A DNA stretch of 64,000 nt. Origin: DALYLB01 sp033763135. Lineage in GTDB: Bacteria; Acidobacteriota; Blastocatellia; RBC074. The stretch spans positions 1-64,000 of the forward strand of contig JANRKY010000229.1 in assembly GCA_033763135.1 (NCBI GenBank), in the 5' to 3' direction. Shown here piece after piece: positions 1 through 9,277 of the stretch. The notes under the pieces were generated by a model, which was given only the letters and a program-made list of their open reading frames with translations, was not told where the DNA came from and ran no database searches. Position 1 is the first letter of the stretch. Each line of letters starts with the position of its first letter. Made by a program: the position numbers and the translations under genes.

Positions 1-582
1 AAACAGCCGAACTCCGTGATCGTGGAGGCGGGCGGCGGCGTGGGGTACGAATTGACCGTGCCGCTTTCGACCTTTTACGACCTGGGAGAGATCGGCGCCG
101 AGGTCGCGTTGCGCGTCCACACGCACGTGCGCGAGGACGCGCTGCAGCTCTTCGGTTTTCGCACGGAGCGCGAGAAGCGGCTCTTTCTGATGCTGCTCAC
201 CGTCTCGGGCATCGGTCCGAAACTGGCGATCACGGCGCTCTCCGGCCTCAGCGCGGACGAGCTGATCCAGGCGATCCGCTTCGGCAATCTGGCGCGGCTG
301 GTGGCGATTCCCGGCGTCGGAAAGAAGACTGCCGAACGCATGCTGGTCGAGCTCAAGGACAAGGTCTCGCAGCTCGCCACGCCCGAGCTGGAGGCGCAGT
401 TGTCCGCGGGGGCGATCGTCAACACGGGCGACGCCATGCGCGAGGATGTGATCTCCGCGCTGGTCAATCTGGGATACGCTCGGCCGATGGCGGAAAAGAC
501 CGTCCTGAATGTCTGCAAGGAGGCGCCCGACGCGGGCTTCGAGACCGTCCTCAAACAATCGTTGAAGACGCTCGCCAGGTAA
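1..582 (+). CDS. ruvA: Holliday junction branch migration protein RuvA (5' end cut by window)
   Basis: RuvA binds the four-way junction and loads the RuvB motor in recombinational repair. The reading frame is open to base 1. The first visible residues, KQPNSVIVEAGGGVGYEL, match the start of the RuvA OB domain, so about 15 N-terminal residues lie outside the window. The internal ATG at 16 is not the real start. Two helix-hairpin-helix segments are visible (VSGIGPKLA and IPGVGKKTAERM), followed by the acidic linker and a C-terminal RuvB-binding helical domain (DAMREDVISALVNLGY). The gene ends 6 bases before ruvB, the classic ruvAB arrangement. Nothing odd is seen apart from the edge truncation. 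Confidence 0.97.
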   Translation, partial: KQPNSVIVEAGGGVGYELTVPLSTFYDLGEIGAEVALRVHTHVREDALQLFGFRTEREKRLFLMLLTVSGIGPKLAITALSGLSADELIQAIRFGNLARLVAIPGVGKKTAERMLVELKDKVSQLATPELEAQLSAGAIVNTGDAMREDVISALVNLGYARPMAEKTVLNVCKEAPDAGFETVLKQSLKTLAR

Positions 583-588
583 ATCGGC

Positions 589-1647
589 ATGTCCAGCAAC
601 CAATCCAATGACGGGAGCGAAGAGGGCCGCCTCGTGGGCGGCGCGGCGAGGAACGACGACCAGCAGGTCGAGCTCTCGCTGCGTCCGCAATATCTGCGGG
701 AGTATATCGGCCAGAAGAAGGTCCGGGAGAACCTGGGCATCTTCGTCAAGGCGGCGCGCGCGCGCGGCGAATCGCTCGATCACGTGCTGCTCAACGGGCC
801 GCCGGGGCTCGGCAAGACGACGCTCGCCGCGATCATCTCGCGCGAGATGGGATCGACGATCAAGACGACCGCCGGTCCGGTGATCGAGAAGGCCGGCGAT
901 CTCGCCGCCCTGCTGACCAATCTCGAAGAGGGCGACGTCCTCTTCATCGACGAGATCCACCGCCTGCACCCGGCCATCGAAGAGATCCTCTATCCCGCGA
1001 TGGAGGATTTCGAACTCGATCTGGTGATCGGCCAGGGCCCCTCGGCTCGCTCGGTGAAGCTCGATCTGCCGCGCTTCACGCTGATCGGCGCGACGACCCG
1101 GCCCGGAATGATCACGGCCCCGCTGCGCGGCCGGTTCGGCATCAACTTCCATCTCGATTTTTATCCGGTCGAAGACCTGGAGATCATCGTCGATCGGTCC
1201 GCCACGATCCTCGGCGCCGCCATCGAACCCGAAGGCGCCCGCGCAATCGCCATGCGCGCCCGCGGCACGCCCCGCATCGCCAACCGACTGCTGCGCCGCG
1301 TCCGCGATTACGCCGAGGTCGAATACGACGGCCGCATCACCGCCGCCGTCGCCACCGACGCCCTCAACCGCATGGAGGTCGATCGCTACGGCCTCGATGA
1401 AGTCGATCGCAAACTGCTCACCACCATCATCGAAAAGTTCAGCGGCGGCCCCGTCGGCGTCGGCACCATCTCCGCCGCCATCAACGAAGAGAAAGAGGCC
1501 ATCGAGGAGATCTACGAACCCTATCTCATCCAGATCGGCTTTCTCAATCGCACCCCCCGCGGACGCGTCGTCACCCAGGCCGCCTACGATCACTTCGGCT
1601 TGAGCTGGACCGGGCAGGCGCGGCACGGAGAACTCTTCCCAGGATAG
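589..1647 (+). CDS. ruvB: Holliday junction branch migration ATPase RuvB
   Basis: This is the AAA+ motor of the RuvAB complex, which drives branch migration. The 352 residues match the family length. Visible features are Walker A GPPGLGKTT at residues 70-78, Walker B with DEIH at 121-124, sensor 1 (GATTRPG), the arginine-finger region (PLRGRFG) and the C-terminal winged helix ending in the conserved RTPRGR segment. It starts 6 bases after ruvA and is probably translated from the same message. The first ~28 residues are a variable acidic extension. No damage is seen. Confidence 0.98.
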   Translation: MSSNQSNDGSEEGRLVGGAARNDDQQVELSLRPQYLREYIGQKKVRENLGIFVKAARARGESLDHVLLNGPPGLGKTTLAAIISREMGSTIKTTAGPVIEKAGDLAALLTNLEEGDVLFIDEIHRLHPAIEEILYPAMEDFELDLVIGQGPSARSVKLDLPRFTLIGATTRPGMITAPLRGRFGINFHLDFYPVEDLEIIVDRSATILGAAIEPEGARAIAMRARGTPRIANRLLRRVRDYAEVEYDGRITAAVATDALNRMEVDRYGLDEVDRKLLTTIIEKFSGGPVGVGTISAAINEEKEAIEEIYEPYLIQIGFLNRTPRGRVVTQAAYDHFGLSWTGQARHGELFPG

Positions 1648-1656
1648 CCTTTTGAA

Positions 1657-1692
1657 CCGCCGCGTCGCCGCGTCGGCCCATCGCCGCGTCGG
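1657..1692. repeat. CGCCGCGTC short direct repeats
   Basis: Three imperfect copies of CGCCGCGTCG stand between ruvB and the convergent next gene. The same word is reiterated inside the DUF1553 gene near 42535 and in the gap near 46515, so this is a dispersed short-repeat type in this genome. Confidence 0.6.
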
Positions 1693-1694
1693 TT

Positions 1695-2555
1695 TTATCG
1701 GATTGAGATGCGCCGCGAAGACGGCCCGATGTGAATGTGCGCGCCCGTGGCGGAGCCCGGGATGGCGGAGCGGATAGCGATGAACGAGATGCCCTGTTTC
1801 ACCAGAAACTGGATCACTTCCTGGCCTTCCGCGCTCTCGGGATGGAGGGCGACGTCGACGGCTTCGCGATGATCGAAGCCGAGGCGGTTGTGGGTGTCGG
1901 TCTGCCCGAAGGCGCTGACGGGAAGCGGTCTCCCGAACTTGAGGCGAAAGAACGCATCGACCTTGCCGAAATCGGACATGGCCCAGCGGGTCGATCCGAC
2001 ATAACGAACGAGGGCGCCGGTCATCTTGAAGGTCCCGGTCGGCTCGGGCGGCAGATTGGCGAGCTGTTCGGCGGCGTTCACCTCGGCGACGAGCTGTTCG
2101 ATCTGTTCAAGCTGCTTGACCGTCTCGGCGACCTTGGACTGCGCGGCGGCGAGAGACTGTTCGCTCTCCTCGACCTCGCGCCGGGCGATCACGCCCAGTT
2201 CGAGCAGCCGCTTGCGGCGCTCGACCAGATCCAAGGCCCGCTTCTCATCCTCTTTTTGCAGTCCCATCAGCCGCGCGAGGCTCTCGCGATAGGTCTCCGA
2301 GGCCGCGATCAGATTGGCGCGCGACTGGCTGGCCGATTCCGCCAACTGCTTGCGCTCCTCCTCGCTGATCGGCGGCGGAAGCTCGATGGCCGGCGCGGGC
2401 GCCGGTTTGGCCGGCGCGGGCGATGTTCGTCTGCGTTTGGAGGTCTGGGCGATCCCGGGCGTCGAGGCGGTGAACAGAAAGGTGAAAAGAACCGCGGCCG
2501 CGATCGCGCCGCGAATGATCCTGGTGGTCTGATTATCTCGATTCGTTCTCTTCAT
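1695..2555 (-). CDS. Secreted coiled-coil protein with C-terminal M15-like metallopeptidase domain
   Basis: The product has 286 residues. An N-terminal hydrophobic segment (about residues 15-36, ending TPGIAQ) looks like a signal peptide. A basic and proline-rich linker follows to about residue 62, then a Glu/Ala/Gln-rich coiled coil (about 65-168). The C-terminal 110 residues contain GFDHREAVDVALHP (His229, Asp234) and GAHIHIG (His273, His275), an arrangement like the zinc ligands of M15/LAS-type peptidases that cleave peptidoglycan peptides. Peptidase activity is inferred from these residues only. It converges on ruvB and diverges from the MEMO gene. It may act at the cell wall, with the coiled coil as a partner-binding arm. 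Confidence 0.65.
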   Translation of the reverse strand: MKRTNRDNQTTRIIRGAIAAAVLFTFLFTASTPGIAQTSKRRRTSPAPAKPAPAPAIELPPPISEEERKQLAESASQSRANLIAASETYRESLARLMGLQKEDEKRALDLVERRKRLLELGVIARREVEESEQSLAAAQSKVAETVKQLEQIEQLVAEVNAAEQLANLPPEPTGTFKMTGALVRYVGSTRWAMSDFGKVDAFFRLKFGRPLPVSAFGQTDTHNRLGFDHREAVDVALHPESAEGQEVIQFLVKQGISFIAIRSAIPGSATGAHIHIGPSSRRISIR

Positions 2556-2665
2556 TGCCGAAAGCTGATACGGAAGATGGACCGGTTCGGTTTCAACCGG
2601 AATTCGATCCGATCACAAAAGTGTCCGCTGTACAAATCCCCCCGCAACATCGCATCATATCCGTC

Positions 2666-3889
2666 ATGAGCCGACAATTACCAGCACTGCGGCGGGGTCT
2701 CGACATGTTCCCTTCTCCGGTCCCGGAGAGGCCGGGGCTGTTGATCCGCGATCCATTCCAATATTCCGGGGAAATTCTGATCATTCCGCCCCTGCTCGCG
2801 GCGGCGCTGGAGTTCTTCGACGGAGAGAGCACGGCGCTCGACGCGCAGGCGTATCTGACGAAGCTCGCCGGACAGCTCGTCCCGGGCGAGATCCTCGAAT
2901 CGATGGCGGACGTGCTGCAGCGAAGCGGCTTTCTCATGACCGAGGAGTTCGAGCGCCTCAGGGCCTCCCGCCACGCGGAGTTCGCCGCCGCCCCCCTGCG
3001 GGCGCCGGCCCATGCCGGCAGCGGCTATCCGGACGAAGGCGAGGCGCTGCGCCGCGAACTCGACGGTTATCTGCGGGACTTCCGGGCCCCCGCGACGAAG
3101 CCGATCGTGGGCCTCGCGGCGCCCCACGTCAGCCCGTTCGGCGGCGCGCAATCGTATGCCGCGGCCTATGGTCGCCTGAGCGGCGCGGCCGCGGACCCGC
3201 TCCGGGAGAAGACGATCGTCCTGCTCGGAACATCGCATTACGGCCGCCCGGAACGCTTCGGGCTGACGCGCAAACCCTTTCGCACGCCGCACGGAACGCT
3301 CCAACCCGACCGCGACCTGATCGACCGCCTCGAAGCCCGCGCCGGACAATCGATCGTCATGGAGGATTACTGCCACGCGGTCGAGCACTCGATCGAGTTC
3401 CAGGCCGTCTTCCTCCAGCAGATGCTCGGAAGCGAGTTCAAGATTCTGCCGATCCTCTGCGGCCCCTTCGCGAAGGCCCTGCTGTCGGGCGAATCCCCCG
3501 AACGCGACGATCACGTGATGCGCTTCTTCGACGCCCTCGGCGAAATCGCCGAGACCGAGGCCTCGAAACTCTTCTGGGTCCTCGGCATCGACCTCGCGCA
3601 TGTCGGCGTCCGCTACGGCGACGACCTCGTCGCCATCGCCGGCGAGGGCGAGATGGAAGCCGTCATGACCGAAGACCGCGAACGCCTCGCCCTCGCCTGC
3701 GCCGGCCGCGCCGATGAGTTCTTCGAGATGGTCAAACCCGAACAGGATCGGCTCAAATGGTGCGGCCTCTCGCCGCTCTATACGTTTCTCAGCGTGCTGC
3801 CCAACGCGCGCGGCGAACTCCTCCGCTATGATCAATGGAACATCGACGACCAGTCCGTCGTCAGCTTCGCGGCAATCGAATTCGCATGA
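2666..3889 (+). CDS. amrB: AmmeMemoRadiSam system protein B (MEMO1 family)
   Basis: The C-terminal ~270 residues are a MEMO domain: GLAAPHVSPFGG, LGTSHYG, CHAVEHSIEFQ and VLGIDLAHVG carry the conserved His and Asp residues of the metal site. About 110 residues precede it. They resemble the N-terminal extension seen on some bacterial members and have no recognised function. I chose the ATG at 2666 (MSRQLPALRRG). The frame is open to 2555, but those 37 extra codons look non-coding and face the divergent neighbour. The usual partners (AMMECR1 protein and radical SAM enzyme) are not adjacent. The biochemical role is unsettled in the family; the name rests on homology. Confidence 0.85.
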   Translation: MSRQLPALRRGLDMFPSPVPERPGLLIRDPFQYSGEILIIPPLLAAALEFFDGESTALDAQAYLTKLAGQLVPGEILESMADVLQRSGFLMTEEFERLRASRHAEFAAAPLRAPAHAGSGYPDEGEALRRELDGYLRDFRAPATKPIVGLAAPHVSPFGGAQSYAAAYGRLSGAAADPLREKTIVLLGTSHYGRPERFGLTRKPFRTPHGTLQPDRDLIDRLEARAGQSIVMEDYCHAVEHSIEFQAVFLQQMLGSEFKILPILCGPFAKALLSGESPERDDHVMRFFDALGEIAETEASKLFWVLGIDLAHVGVRYGDDLVAIAGEGEMEAVMTEDRERLALACAGRADEFFEMVKPEQDRLKWCGLSPLYTFLSVLPNARGELLRYDQWNIDDQSVVSFAAIEFA

Positions 3890-3893
3890 CAAT

Positions 3894-3927
3894 GTCCTAT
3901 GGGTCCTATAGGTCCCATAGGTCCCAT
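3894..3927. repeat. GGTCCCATA tandem short repeat
   Basis: About three imperfect copies of the 9-base unit GGTCCCATA lie just upstream of the SRAP gene. The same unit recurs at 49020-49046. In the extended frame of the SRAP gene it would read MGPIGPIGPI, which argues against that longer start. Confidence 0.7.
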
Positions 3928-3958
3928 CATCATCACCGGGAGGAAACGCTCAACCACC

Positions 3959-4666
3959 ATGTGCGGACGATACACCCTCTACCATTATCTCGAAGAGATC
4001 GAGGAACGCTTTGACGTCGATTTCGAGGAAGACGATTACGAACCGCGCTACAACATCGCGCCCTCGCAATCGGTCGTGACGATCCGCCGGACGGACGCGC
4101 GTCGCATGGCGCGGTGCAAATGGGGGCTCGTCCCCGCCTGGGCGAAAGATCCCGCGATCGGCAACAAGATGATCAACGCCAGGGCCGAGACGCTGGCCGA
4201 GAAGCCCTCGTTCAAACACGCGCTCGCCAGGCGCCGCTGCCTGATTCCCGCCGATGGATTTTATGAATGGTCGAAAGAGGGCAAGGGGCCAGGTCGGCCG
4301 ATCCACATTCGCCGCCGCGACCGCGGCCTCTTCGCCTTCGCCGGCCTCTGGGAGGAATGGAAATCCCCCGATGGGGCGCGGCTGCAGACCTGCACGATCA
4401 TCACCACCGAACCGAACGAGTTGCTCGCGCAATTCCATCACCGCATGGCCGTCATCCTGCATCCGGAAGAAGAAGCGCTCTGGCTCGACCCGGCCGCGCC
4501 CGTTCCCGCGCTCCTCTCGCTGCTGCGCCCCTCTCCGGCCGACGACCTCGAAGCCTTCGAGGTCTCCCGCGCCGTCAACAAACCGGGCTTCGACGATCCC
4601 TCCTGCATCGAACCGGCGCCTATCGTGACGCAGCTCCCGCTGATCCCGGGCTCCCCCGAGGAATGA
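3959..4666 (+). CDS. SOS response-associated SRAP/YedK-type abasic-site protein
   Basis: SRAP proteins form a thiazolidine crosslink between Cys2 and abasic sites in single-stranded DNA, shielding replication forks. This start gives MCGRYTL with Cys2 in place and sits behind an AGGAGG-like site near 3940. The longer frame from 3899 would bury the essential Cys, so it is rejected. Key residues follow the family: Asn32 (YNIAPSQ), INARAET (about 72-78), Glu103 in DGFYEWSK and His160-161 in QFHHRM. The 235-residue length is typical. It stands alone, preceded by a GGTCCCATA repeat and followed by a palindromic repeat. Confidence 0.95.
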   Translation: MCGRYTLYHYLEEIEERFDVDFEEDDYEPRYNIAPSQSVVTIRRTDARRMARCKWGLVPAWAKDPAIGNKMINARAETLAEKPSFKHALARRRCLIPADGFYEWSKEGKGPGRPIHIRRRDRGLFAFAGLWEEWKSPDGARLQTCTIITTEPNELLAQFHHRMAVILHPEEEALWLDPAAPVPALLSLLRPSPADDLEAFEVSRAVNKPGFDDPSCIEPAPIVTQLPLIPGSPEE

Positions 4667-4782
4667 ATCGGAACAGAATCGTTTCGGCCTGTGTATGCAG
4701 GTATTTCCTTTTGTTACCCGCGATTAACATGGAAATAACATTGAAGATGCGATGGGCGCTCAATTCGCGCCTGAAGGGGAGT

Positions 4783-4811
4783 CGCCGAGCTCGCGCTCGG
4801 CGGTTCCGGGA
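4783..4811. repeat. Palindromic GCCGAGC/GCTCGGC repeat, single unit
   Basis: A perfect GC-rich stem (CGCCGAGC / GCTCGGCG) is followed by GTTCCGGG, between the convergent SRAP and SDR genes. A tandem version lies at 41663-41719. The position between converging genes would suit a bidirectional terminator or a REP-like element. Confidence 0.75.
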
Positions 4812-4823
4812 ATCGATCATTGC

Positions 4824-5615
4824 TCAGAAGGTGCGGATGCGGCGAATGACCTGGGTATAGAGCCAGGGGGCGAACCGTTTGAGATAGACGCCCATGACCT
4901 CCCAGCCGCCGATGAGGGCTTCGTCCTTTCGGCGGGCAACGGCGTTGAGCGTCTTTTCGGCGCATTTCTCGGCGGACATGCCGCGGGCGATGTAGTTGTC
5001 GAGTTTGCCGTGTTTGCTGCCGTCGGCGGCGAGGGCGTTTTCGGAGATGTTGGTGCGAACGAAGCCGGGACAGATCATGGTGACGGCGATGCCGTCGGGG
5101 TGGACTTCGGCGCGAAGGCTGTTGAACCAGCCCTGGAGGGCGTGTTTCGAGGCGGCGTAGGCCGAGCGCATGGGCGTCGAGAGATAGCCGGCAAGGCTGC
5201 TGACGACGACGATCTGGCCCGATTTGCGGGCGAGCATCGCGGGAAGCACGGCCTTGGTGAGCGCGAGCGTGCCGAAATAGTTGGTGTCCATCACGGCGCG
5301 TTCGACCGCCATCGTGCTCTCGACGCCGCGGGAACGCTGGCTGATCCCGCCGTTGTTGACGAGGATGTCGATCCGTCCGAAGAGGGCCTCGGCGGCGGCG
5401 GCCTTCGCGGGCAGCGCGTCGAGCTGCTGCAGATCAAGCGGCAGCGCCCGCGCGTTGTCGGGCGAGGCGCATCCGGCGCGAACGCGTTCGAGCTCGGCTT
5501 CGCGGCGGCCGGAGAGAATGAGCTTCGCGCCTTCGCGGCTGAAGGCGTACGCGAGCGCCTCGCCGATGCCCGACGAAGCGCCCGTGATCCAGACGACTTG
5601 ATTCTGAAATCTCAT
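4824..5615 (-). CDS. Short-chain dehydrogenase/reductase, NAD(P)-dependent
   Basis: This is a classical SDR of 263 residues. The cofactor motif TGASSGIG is at 11-18, NNGG at 87-90, and the catalytic Ser139/140, Tyr153 and Lys157 are in place (VVVSSLAGY and SAYAASKHAL). PGFVRTNIS follows. Overall it resembles the DHRS7-like / ketoreductase subgroup, but the substrate cannot be told from sequence. Its ATG overlaps the stop codon of the upstream coiled-coil gene by 4 bases (ATGA), so the two are probably translationally coupled. Confidence 0.92.
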   Translation of the reverse strand: MRFQNQVVWITGASSGIGEALAYAFSREGAKLILSGRREAELERVRAGCASPDNARALPLDLQQLDALPAKAAAAEALFGRIDILVNNGGISQRSRGVESTMAVERAVMDTNYFGTLALTKAVLPAMLARKSGQIVVVSSLAGYLSTPMRSAYAASKHALQGWFNSLRAEVHPDGIAVTMICPGFVRTNISENALAADGSKHGKLDNYIARGMSAEKCAEKTLNAVARRKDEALIGGWEVMGVYLKRFAPWLYTQVIRRIRTF

Positions 5616-7171
5616 AGTTTCTCGTTATATTTCTTCTCGTGTTCGCGTTTCGCGCTTCCGACCCAGTCATCGCGGCGGATGCGGCCGCGGAAGCGTTCGA
5701 GCTGTGCGTCGATTCGCTCGATCTCCTCGTCGCTCCAGGTTGCGATCTGGCGAAAGGCGTGGACGCCGAGTTTATGCAGCAGTTTTTCGAGCGTGGGGCC
5801 GACGCCGTGAATCAGCTTGAGGTCGTCGGCGGCGGGTTCGCGTGCGGCCTGCGCTTCGAGTTCGGCGATGCGGCCGCGAAGGCGGCTGATCTCGGCGTCT
5901 TTTTCGCCGAGGGTCGAAACGGACGCTTCGAGTTCGCCGATCCAGCCGCGCAGGCTGCCGATCTCGGCGTCCTTCTCGCCGAGAAGCTGATTCATGGACT
6001 CCAATTCGGCGATATGAGCGCGGAGGTGGCCGATCTCGATGTCCTTTTCGGTCTGCATCAACTGGAAGCGGGCTTCGAACTGGGAGAGACGGGTCTCGCG
6101 GTCGAAGAGCTGCGCGCCGAGCGGTTCGAGCTCGGCGATGCGGGCGGTCAGAGCGGTGATTTCGGCGGCCTGATCGCTGAGCGATTCGAGGCGCTGCGCA
6201 TCGATGTCGCGGAATCGAGCTTCGGCTTCGCTGTGTGATTCTCCGTCGGAGAGGAGTTCGGCGATGCGGGCCCGGAGCTTGTCGATCTCGTCCTCCTTCT
6301 CGTCGGCGAGGATTTCGTGGCGCAGTTCCAGGTCGCGGATGCGGGCATCGCGTTCGACGAGCTGCCCGTGAAGCGGCTCCAGCTCTTTCAGCCGAAGCTG
6401 GAGCAGAGAGATCGCGGAGTCCTTGTCGCGCAGGGCGTCGAGCTGGCGGGCGTCCGCGGCGGCGAGCTTCGCTTCCAGCTCGTGGATGCGGGCGTTTGCG
6501 CCGTCGAGATCGGCCTGGGAGACGACGGACGCCTCCAACGCCTGAATGCGCGCGGCGGACGATTCGATCTGCGCATCCCGCGTCTTGAGGGCGTCGGCGT
6601 GGCCAGCTTCGAGCTGCGTCAATTGCAGATCGCGGTCTCGGAGCTGAAGGGCGAGCGGCGCGAGTTCTTCGACGCGTCCCCGCAGCGAGCGGGCCTCATC
6701 GTCCCGCGCGGCGAGCTGCAGTTTCAGCGCGGCGATCTCGGCGGCCTGTTGCGGATCGGGCGCCGGCGGACGGGCCTCGGCGTCATCGAGTCTGCCGCGA
6801 ACCAGCGTCAGCTCGTGGGCGAGGGCATCGATCTCGGTCTGTTTCGAGGCGATCTCGCTTTTGACGTCGCCGATCGCATCGAGCGTCGTCTGCAGGGTCG
6901 CGATCTCGGAATCCCGGGCGCGAAGCGCCTCTGACGAGGCCGTGAGTTCCGACTTGAGCGAGGCGAGCTGGTCCTTATACGAGTTCAGATCGCTCCGCGC
7001 GACCTCCAGATCGCGCTCGTGGCCGCGCAATCGCTGTTCCCAGCTCTCGTTCTCCGCGCGTGAAATGCGGCGGCCGGCGGCCAGCCGCAACAGCCATCCA
7101 AGAATCAGGCCGATCAGCCAGACAATCAGGATGATGAAGAAGAATTTCGTGAAGAATTCCCAAAAGCCCAT
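5612..7171 (-). CDS. Membrane-anchored coiled-coil protein with C-terminal helix-hairpin-helix domain
   Basis: The product has 519 residues. One transmembrane helix lies at about 7-29 (FFIILIVWLIGLILGWLLR). Then come ~400 residues of heptad-rich coiled coil built of repeated segments of the type RIAELE and DAEI. The C-terminal ~70 residues (DDLKLIHGVGPTLEKLLHKL through RIRRDDWVGSAK) form a helix-hairpin-helix module of the kind found at the C-terminus of some NuoE-like and ribosomal-L21-fused proteins. A role linking the membrane to nucleic acid or a protein complex is only a guess. It precedes and overlaps the SDR gene. Confidence 0.75.
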   Translation of the reverse strand: MGFWEFFTKFFFIILIVWLIGLILGWLLRLAAGRRISRAENESWEQRLRGHERDLEVARSDLNSYKDQLASLKSELTASSEALRARDSEIATLQTTLDAIGDVKSEIASKQTEIDALAHELTLVRGRLDDAEARPPAPDPQQAAEIAALKLQLAARDDEARSLRGRVEELAPLALQLRDRDLQLTQLEAGHADALKTRDAQIESSAARIQALEASVVSQADLDGANARIHELEAKLAAADARQLDALRDKDSAISLLQLRLKELEPLHGQLVERDARIRDLELRHEILADEKEDEIDKLRARIAELLSDGESHSEAEARFRDIDAQRLESLSDQAAEITALTARIAELEPLGAQLFDRETRLSQFEARFQLMQTEKDIEIGHLRAHIAELESMNQLLGEKDAEIGSLRGWIGELEASVSTLGEKDAEISRLRGRIAELEAQAAREPAADDLKLIHGVGPTLEKLLHKLGVHAFRQIATWSDEEIERIDAQLERFRGRIRRDDWVGSAKREHEKKYNEKL

Positions 7172-7214
7172 ATTTCACTTTGCAGGCGTACGCGATCTGA
7201 CCGCATACGTCAGT

Positions 7215-9032
7215 TCATGCGTTTCCTTCGTTGCCGGACCAGAGCCGATTGACGATGCGAAGCAGGACCAGGCCGCTGACCGCGAAGACGGCGAGCAGGA
7301 CGAAGGCGGCGGTCAGCCTGCCGTACAGAAAGTTGCCGACGGTAAAGAGCGAGGCCCAGATCATGATCGATCCGGCGACCCAGCCGAGCAGGGCCTGCGG
7401 GATGTTGTCGCCGGCCTGGGCGGCGTCCGCCTTGGAGATGCCGGCGGCTTCGCGGATCGGCTCCCAGCCGGGGCCGGAGGGACAGACGGCGCGATAGAAA
7501 TCGATCAGGACCTGACGGTCGGTCGCGGGCGCCAGATAGGCCGCGAGCACCCAGCAGACCGTGGTGACGGCGATCGTGATGATGAGCTTCATCGCGGAGG
7601 TGGTCGAATAGAGCTGATTCTTCTCCAGCACGATGAAGACGACCGAGATCAGAAAGGAGCTGATCATTGCGGCGACTTCGCACCAGGCGTTGATCCGCCA
7701 CCAGAACCAGCGCATCAGATAGAGCAGCCCCGTTCCCGCGCCGACCTGCAGAATGATGTCGAAGGCGTCCTTGGCCGTATCGAGCAGATAGACGACGGCC
7801 GACGAGAGCAGAAAGAGCGCGACGGTCACCACGCGCCCCATCTGGACGTAATGCCGCTCTTCCGCCGTCTTGTTCATAAAGCGGCGATAGAAATCGTGCA
7901 CGAGATAGGAGGCGCCCCAGTTGAGGTGCGTCAGGATCGTCGAGGAGTTGGCCGCCACCAGACCGCCGACCATCAGCCCGACAAAGCCCACGGGCAGAAA
8001 CTTGAGCATCGCCGGATAGGCGATGTCGTGACCCAGCAGTTTGGGATCGAGATTCGGGAACGAGGCCTGAATATCCGAGAGCTGCGGATAGACCAGAATC
8101 GAGGCCAGACCGACCAGAATCCACGGCCACGGACGCAGCACATAATGTGCGACGTTGAAGAAGAGCACTGCGCCGAGCGCATCCTTCTCCGATTTCGAGG
8201 CGAGCATGCGCTGCGCCATATAGCTGCCGCCGCCGGGCTCGGCGCCGGGATACCAGACCGACCACCACTGCACCGCGATCGGAATGATGAAGACGGCCAC
8301 GGCCGTGTCCCAGTTGTTCGTGAAATCGGGAAGCACGTTCAGATAATTGATGCCGCCCGGGCCCGGCGTGTTCGAAAGCTTCTCGACAAGCCCGCTCATC
8401 CCGCCGACCGCCGGATGCTTGAGCGCGAACCAGGCCGCCGCGATCACCGCCGTCATCTTGATGAAGAACTGGATCATATCGATGACCAGCACGCCCCAAA
8501 GACCGGAATGGGCCGCAAAGACCACATTGAGCAGCCCGACGAAGAGCAGCGTCTGCCAGCGCTCCATCCCGAAGAGGACATTCGCGATCTTGCAGGCGGC
8601 CAGATTGACCGACGCCATGATCAGACAATTGAAGAGCAGCCCCAGATAGATCGCGCGAAAGCCGCGCACCGCGCTGGCCGCCGTCCCGGAATACCGGATC
8701 TCATAAAACTCCAGGTCCGTCAGCACATTCGATCGCCGCCACAACCGCGCGTAAAAGAAGACCGTCGCCACGCCCGTCAGGACGAAGGCCCACCAGACCC
8801 AGTTTCCCGCCACGCCGTTGCGCCGGACGATATCCGTCACCAGATTCGGCGTGTCGCTGCTGAAGGTCGTCGCCACCATCGAAAGACCCGCCAGCCACCA
8901 CGGCACCGATCGCCCCGACGCGAAGAACTCCGAGGTGCTCTCTCCCGACCGCTTCCCGAAAAAGAGCGCCGGAATGAAACAGACGGCAACGGCAATGAAG
9001 GCGATGATCCAGTCAATCGCAGTCAGGTGCAT
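7215..9032 (-). CDS. Sodium:solute symporter (SSS family)
   Basis: A 605-residue integral membrane protein with about 14 hydrophobic helices, starting MHLTAIDWIIAFIAV. Family signatures include FFASGRSVPWWLAGLSMVATTFSSDTP near the N-terminus, where the Thr/Ser-rich sodium-site region lies, and helices such as FVGLMVGGLVAANSSTILTHLNWGASY. I chose the ATG at 9032, with AAAGGA a few bases upstream. The frame stays open to 9281, but those 83 codons lack membrane character and lie in a repeat-containing gap. The substrate is unknown; sugar or monocarboxylate are common in the family. It lies downstream of the Tc locus on the same strand but shows no functional link to it. Confidence 0.9.
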   Translation of the reverse strand: MHLTAIDWIIAFIAVAVCFIPALFFGKRSGESTSEFFASGRSVPWWLAGLSMVATTFSSDTPNLVTDIVRRNGVAGNWVWWAFVLTGVATVFFYARLWRRSNVLTDLEFYEIRYSGTAASAVRGFRAIYLGLLFNCLIMASVNLAACKIANVLFGMERWQTLLFVGLLNVVFAAHSGLWGVLVIDMIQFFIKMTAVIAAAWFALKHPAVGGMSGLVEKLSNTPGPGGINYLNVLPDFTNNWDTAVAVFIIPIAVQWWSVWYPGAEPGGGSYMAQRMLASKSEKDALGAVLFFNVAHYVLRPWPWILVGLASILVYPQLSDIQASFPNLDPKLLGHDIAYPAMLKFLPVGFVGLMVGGLVAANSSTILTHLNWGASYLVHDFYRRFMNKTAEERHYVQMGRVVTVALFLLSSAVVYLLDTAKDAFDIILQVGAGTGLLYLMRWFWWRINAWCEVAAMISSFLISVVFIVLEKNQLYSTTSAMKLIITIAVTTVCWVLAAYLAPATDRQVLIDFYRAVCPSGPGWEPIREAAGISKADAAQAGDNIPQALLGWVAGSIMIWASLFTVGNFLYGRLTAAFVLLAVFAVSGLVLLRIVNRLWSGNEGNA

Positions 9033-9177
9033 GCAATGGTCCTTTCGATCCGAATTGTAAGGTTGTAAATACGATACTGACGCGAGCTTGCCGCCGGCAT
9101 AGTACCGGCTGGCGGGGGATCTGTCGAGAAGACGAACGAGGAAATCCTCCGCCGGGGCGTGAGTAATAGTGAGACAC

Positions 9178-9194
9178 AAAAGCCCCGTTAGGGC
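9178..9194 (-). terminator. Possible weak terminator after tcA
   Basis: On the minus strand GCCC-TAACG-GGGC is followed by TTTT, about 85 bases past the TcA stop. The stem is only four pairs, so this is tentative. Confidence 0.3.
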
Positions 9195-9277
9195 GATGGA
9201 TGGCAGCCGGCTGTGGAGCGAAGCGTATCCGCACCCGTGTTCGAGGACGCAACTGAGCCCGCGCAGGTCGCTGGCTT

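Noticed and set aside
3899..3958. N-terminal extension of the SRAP protein (MGPIGPIGPI...)
   Set aside because: It translates a DNA repeat and would displace the essential Cys2.
6861..9068. 735-residue open frame antisense to the coiled-coil and symporter genes
   Set aside because: Charged low-complexity sequence spanning two genuine genes on the other strand.
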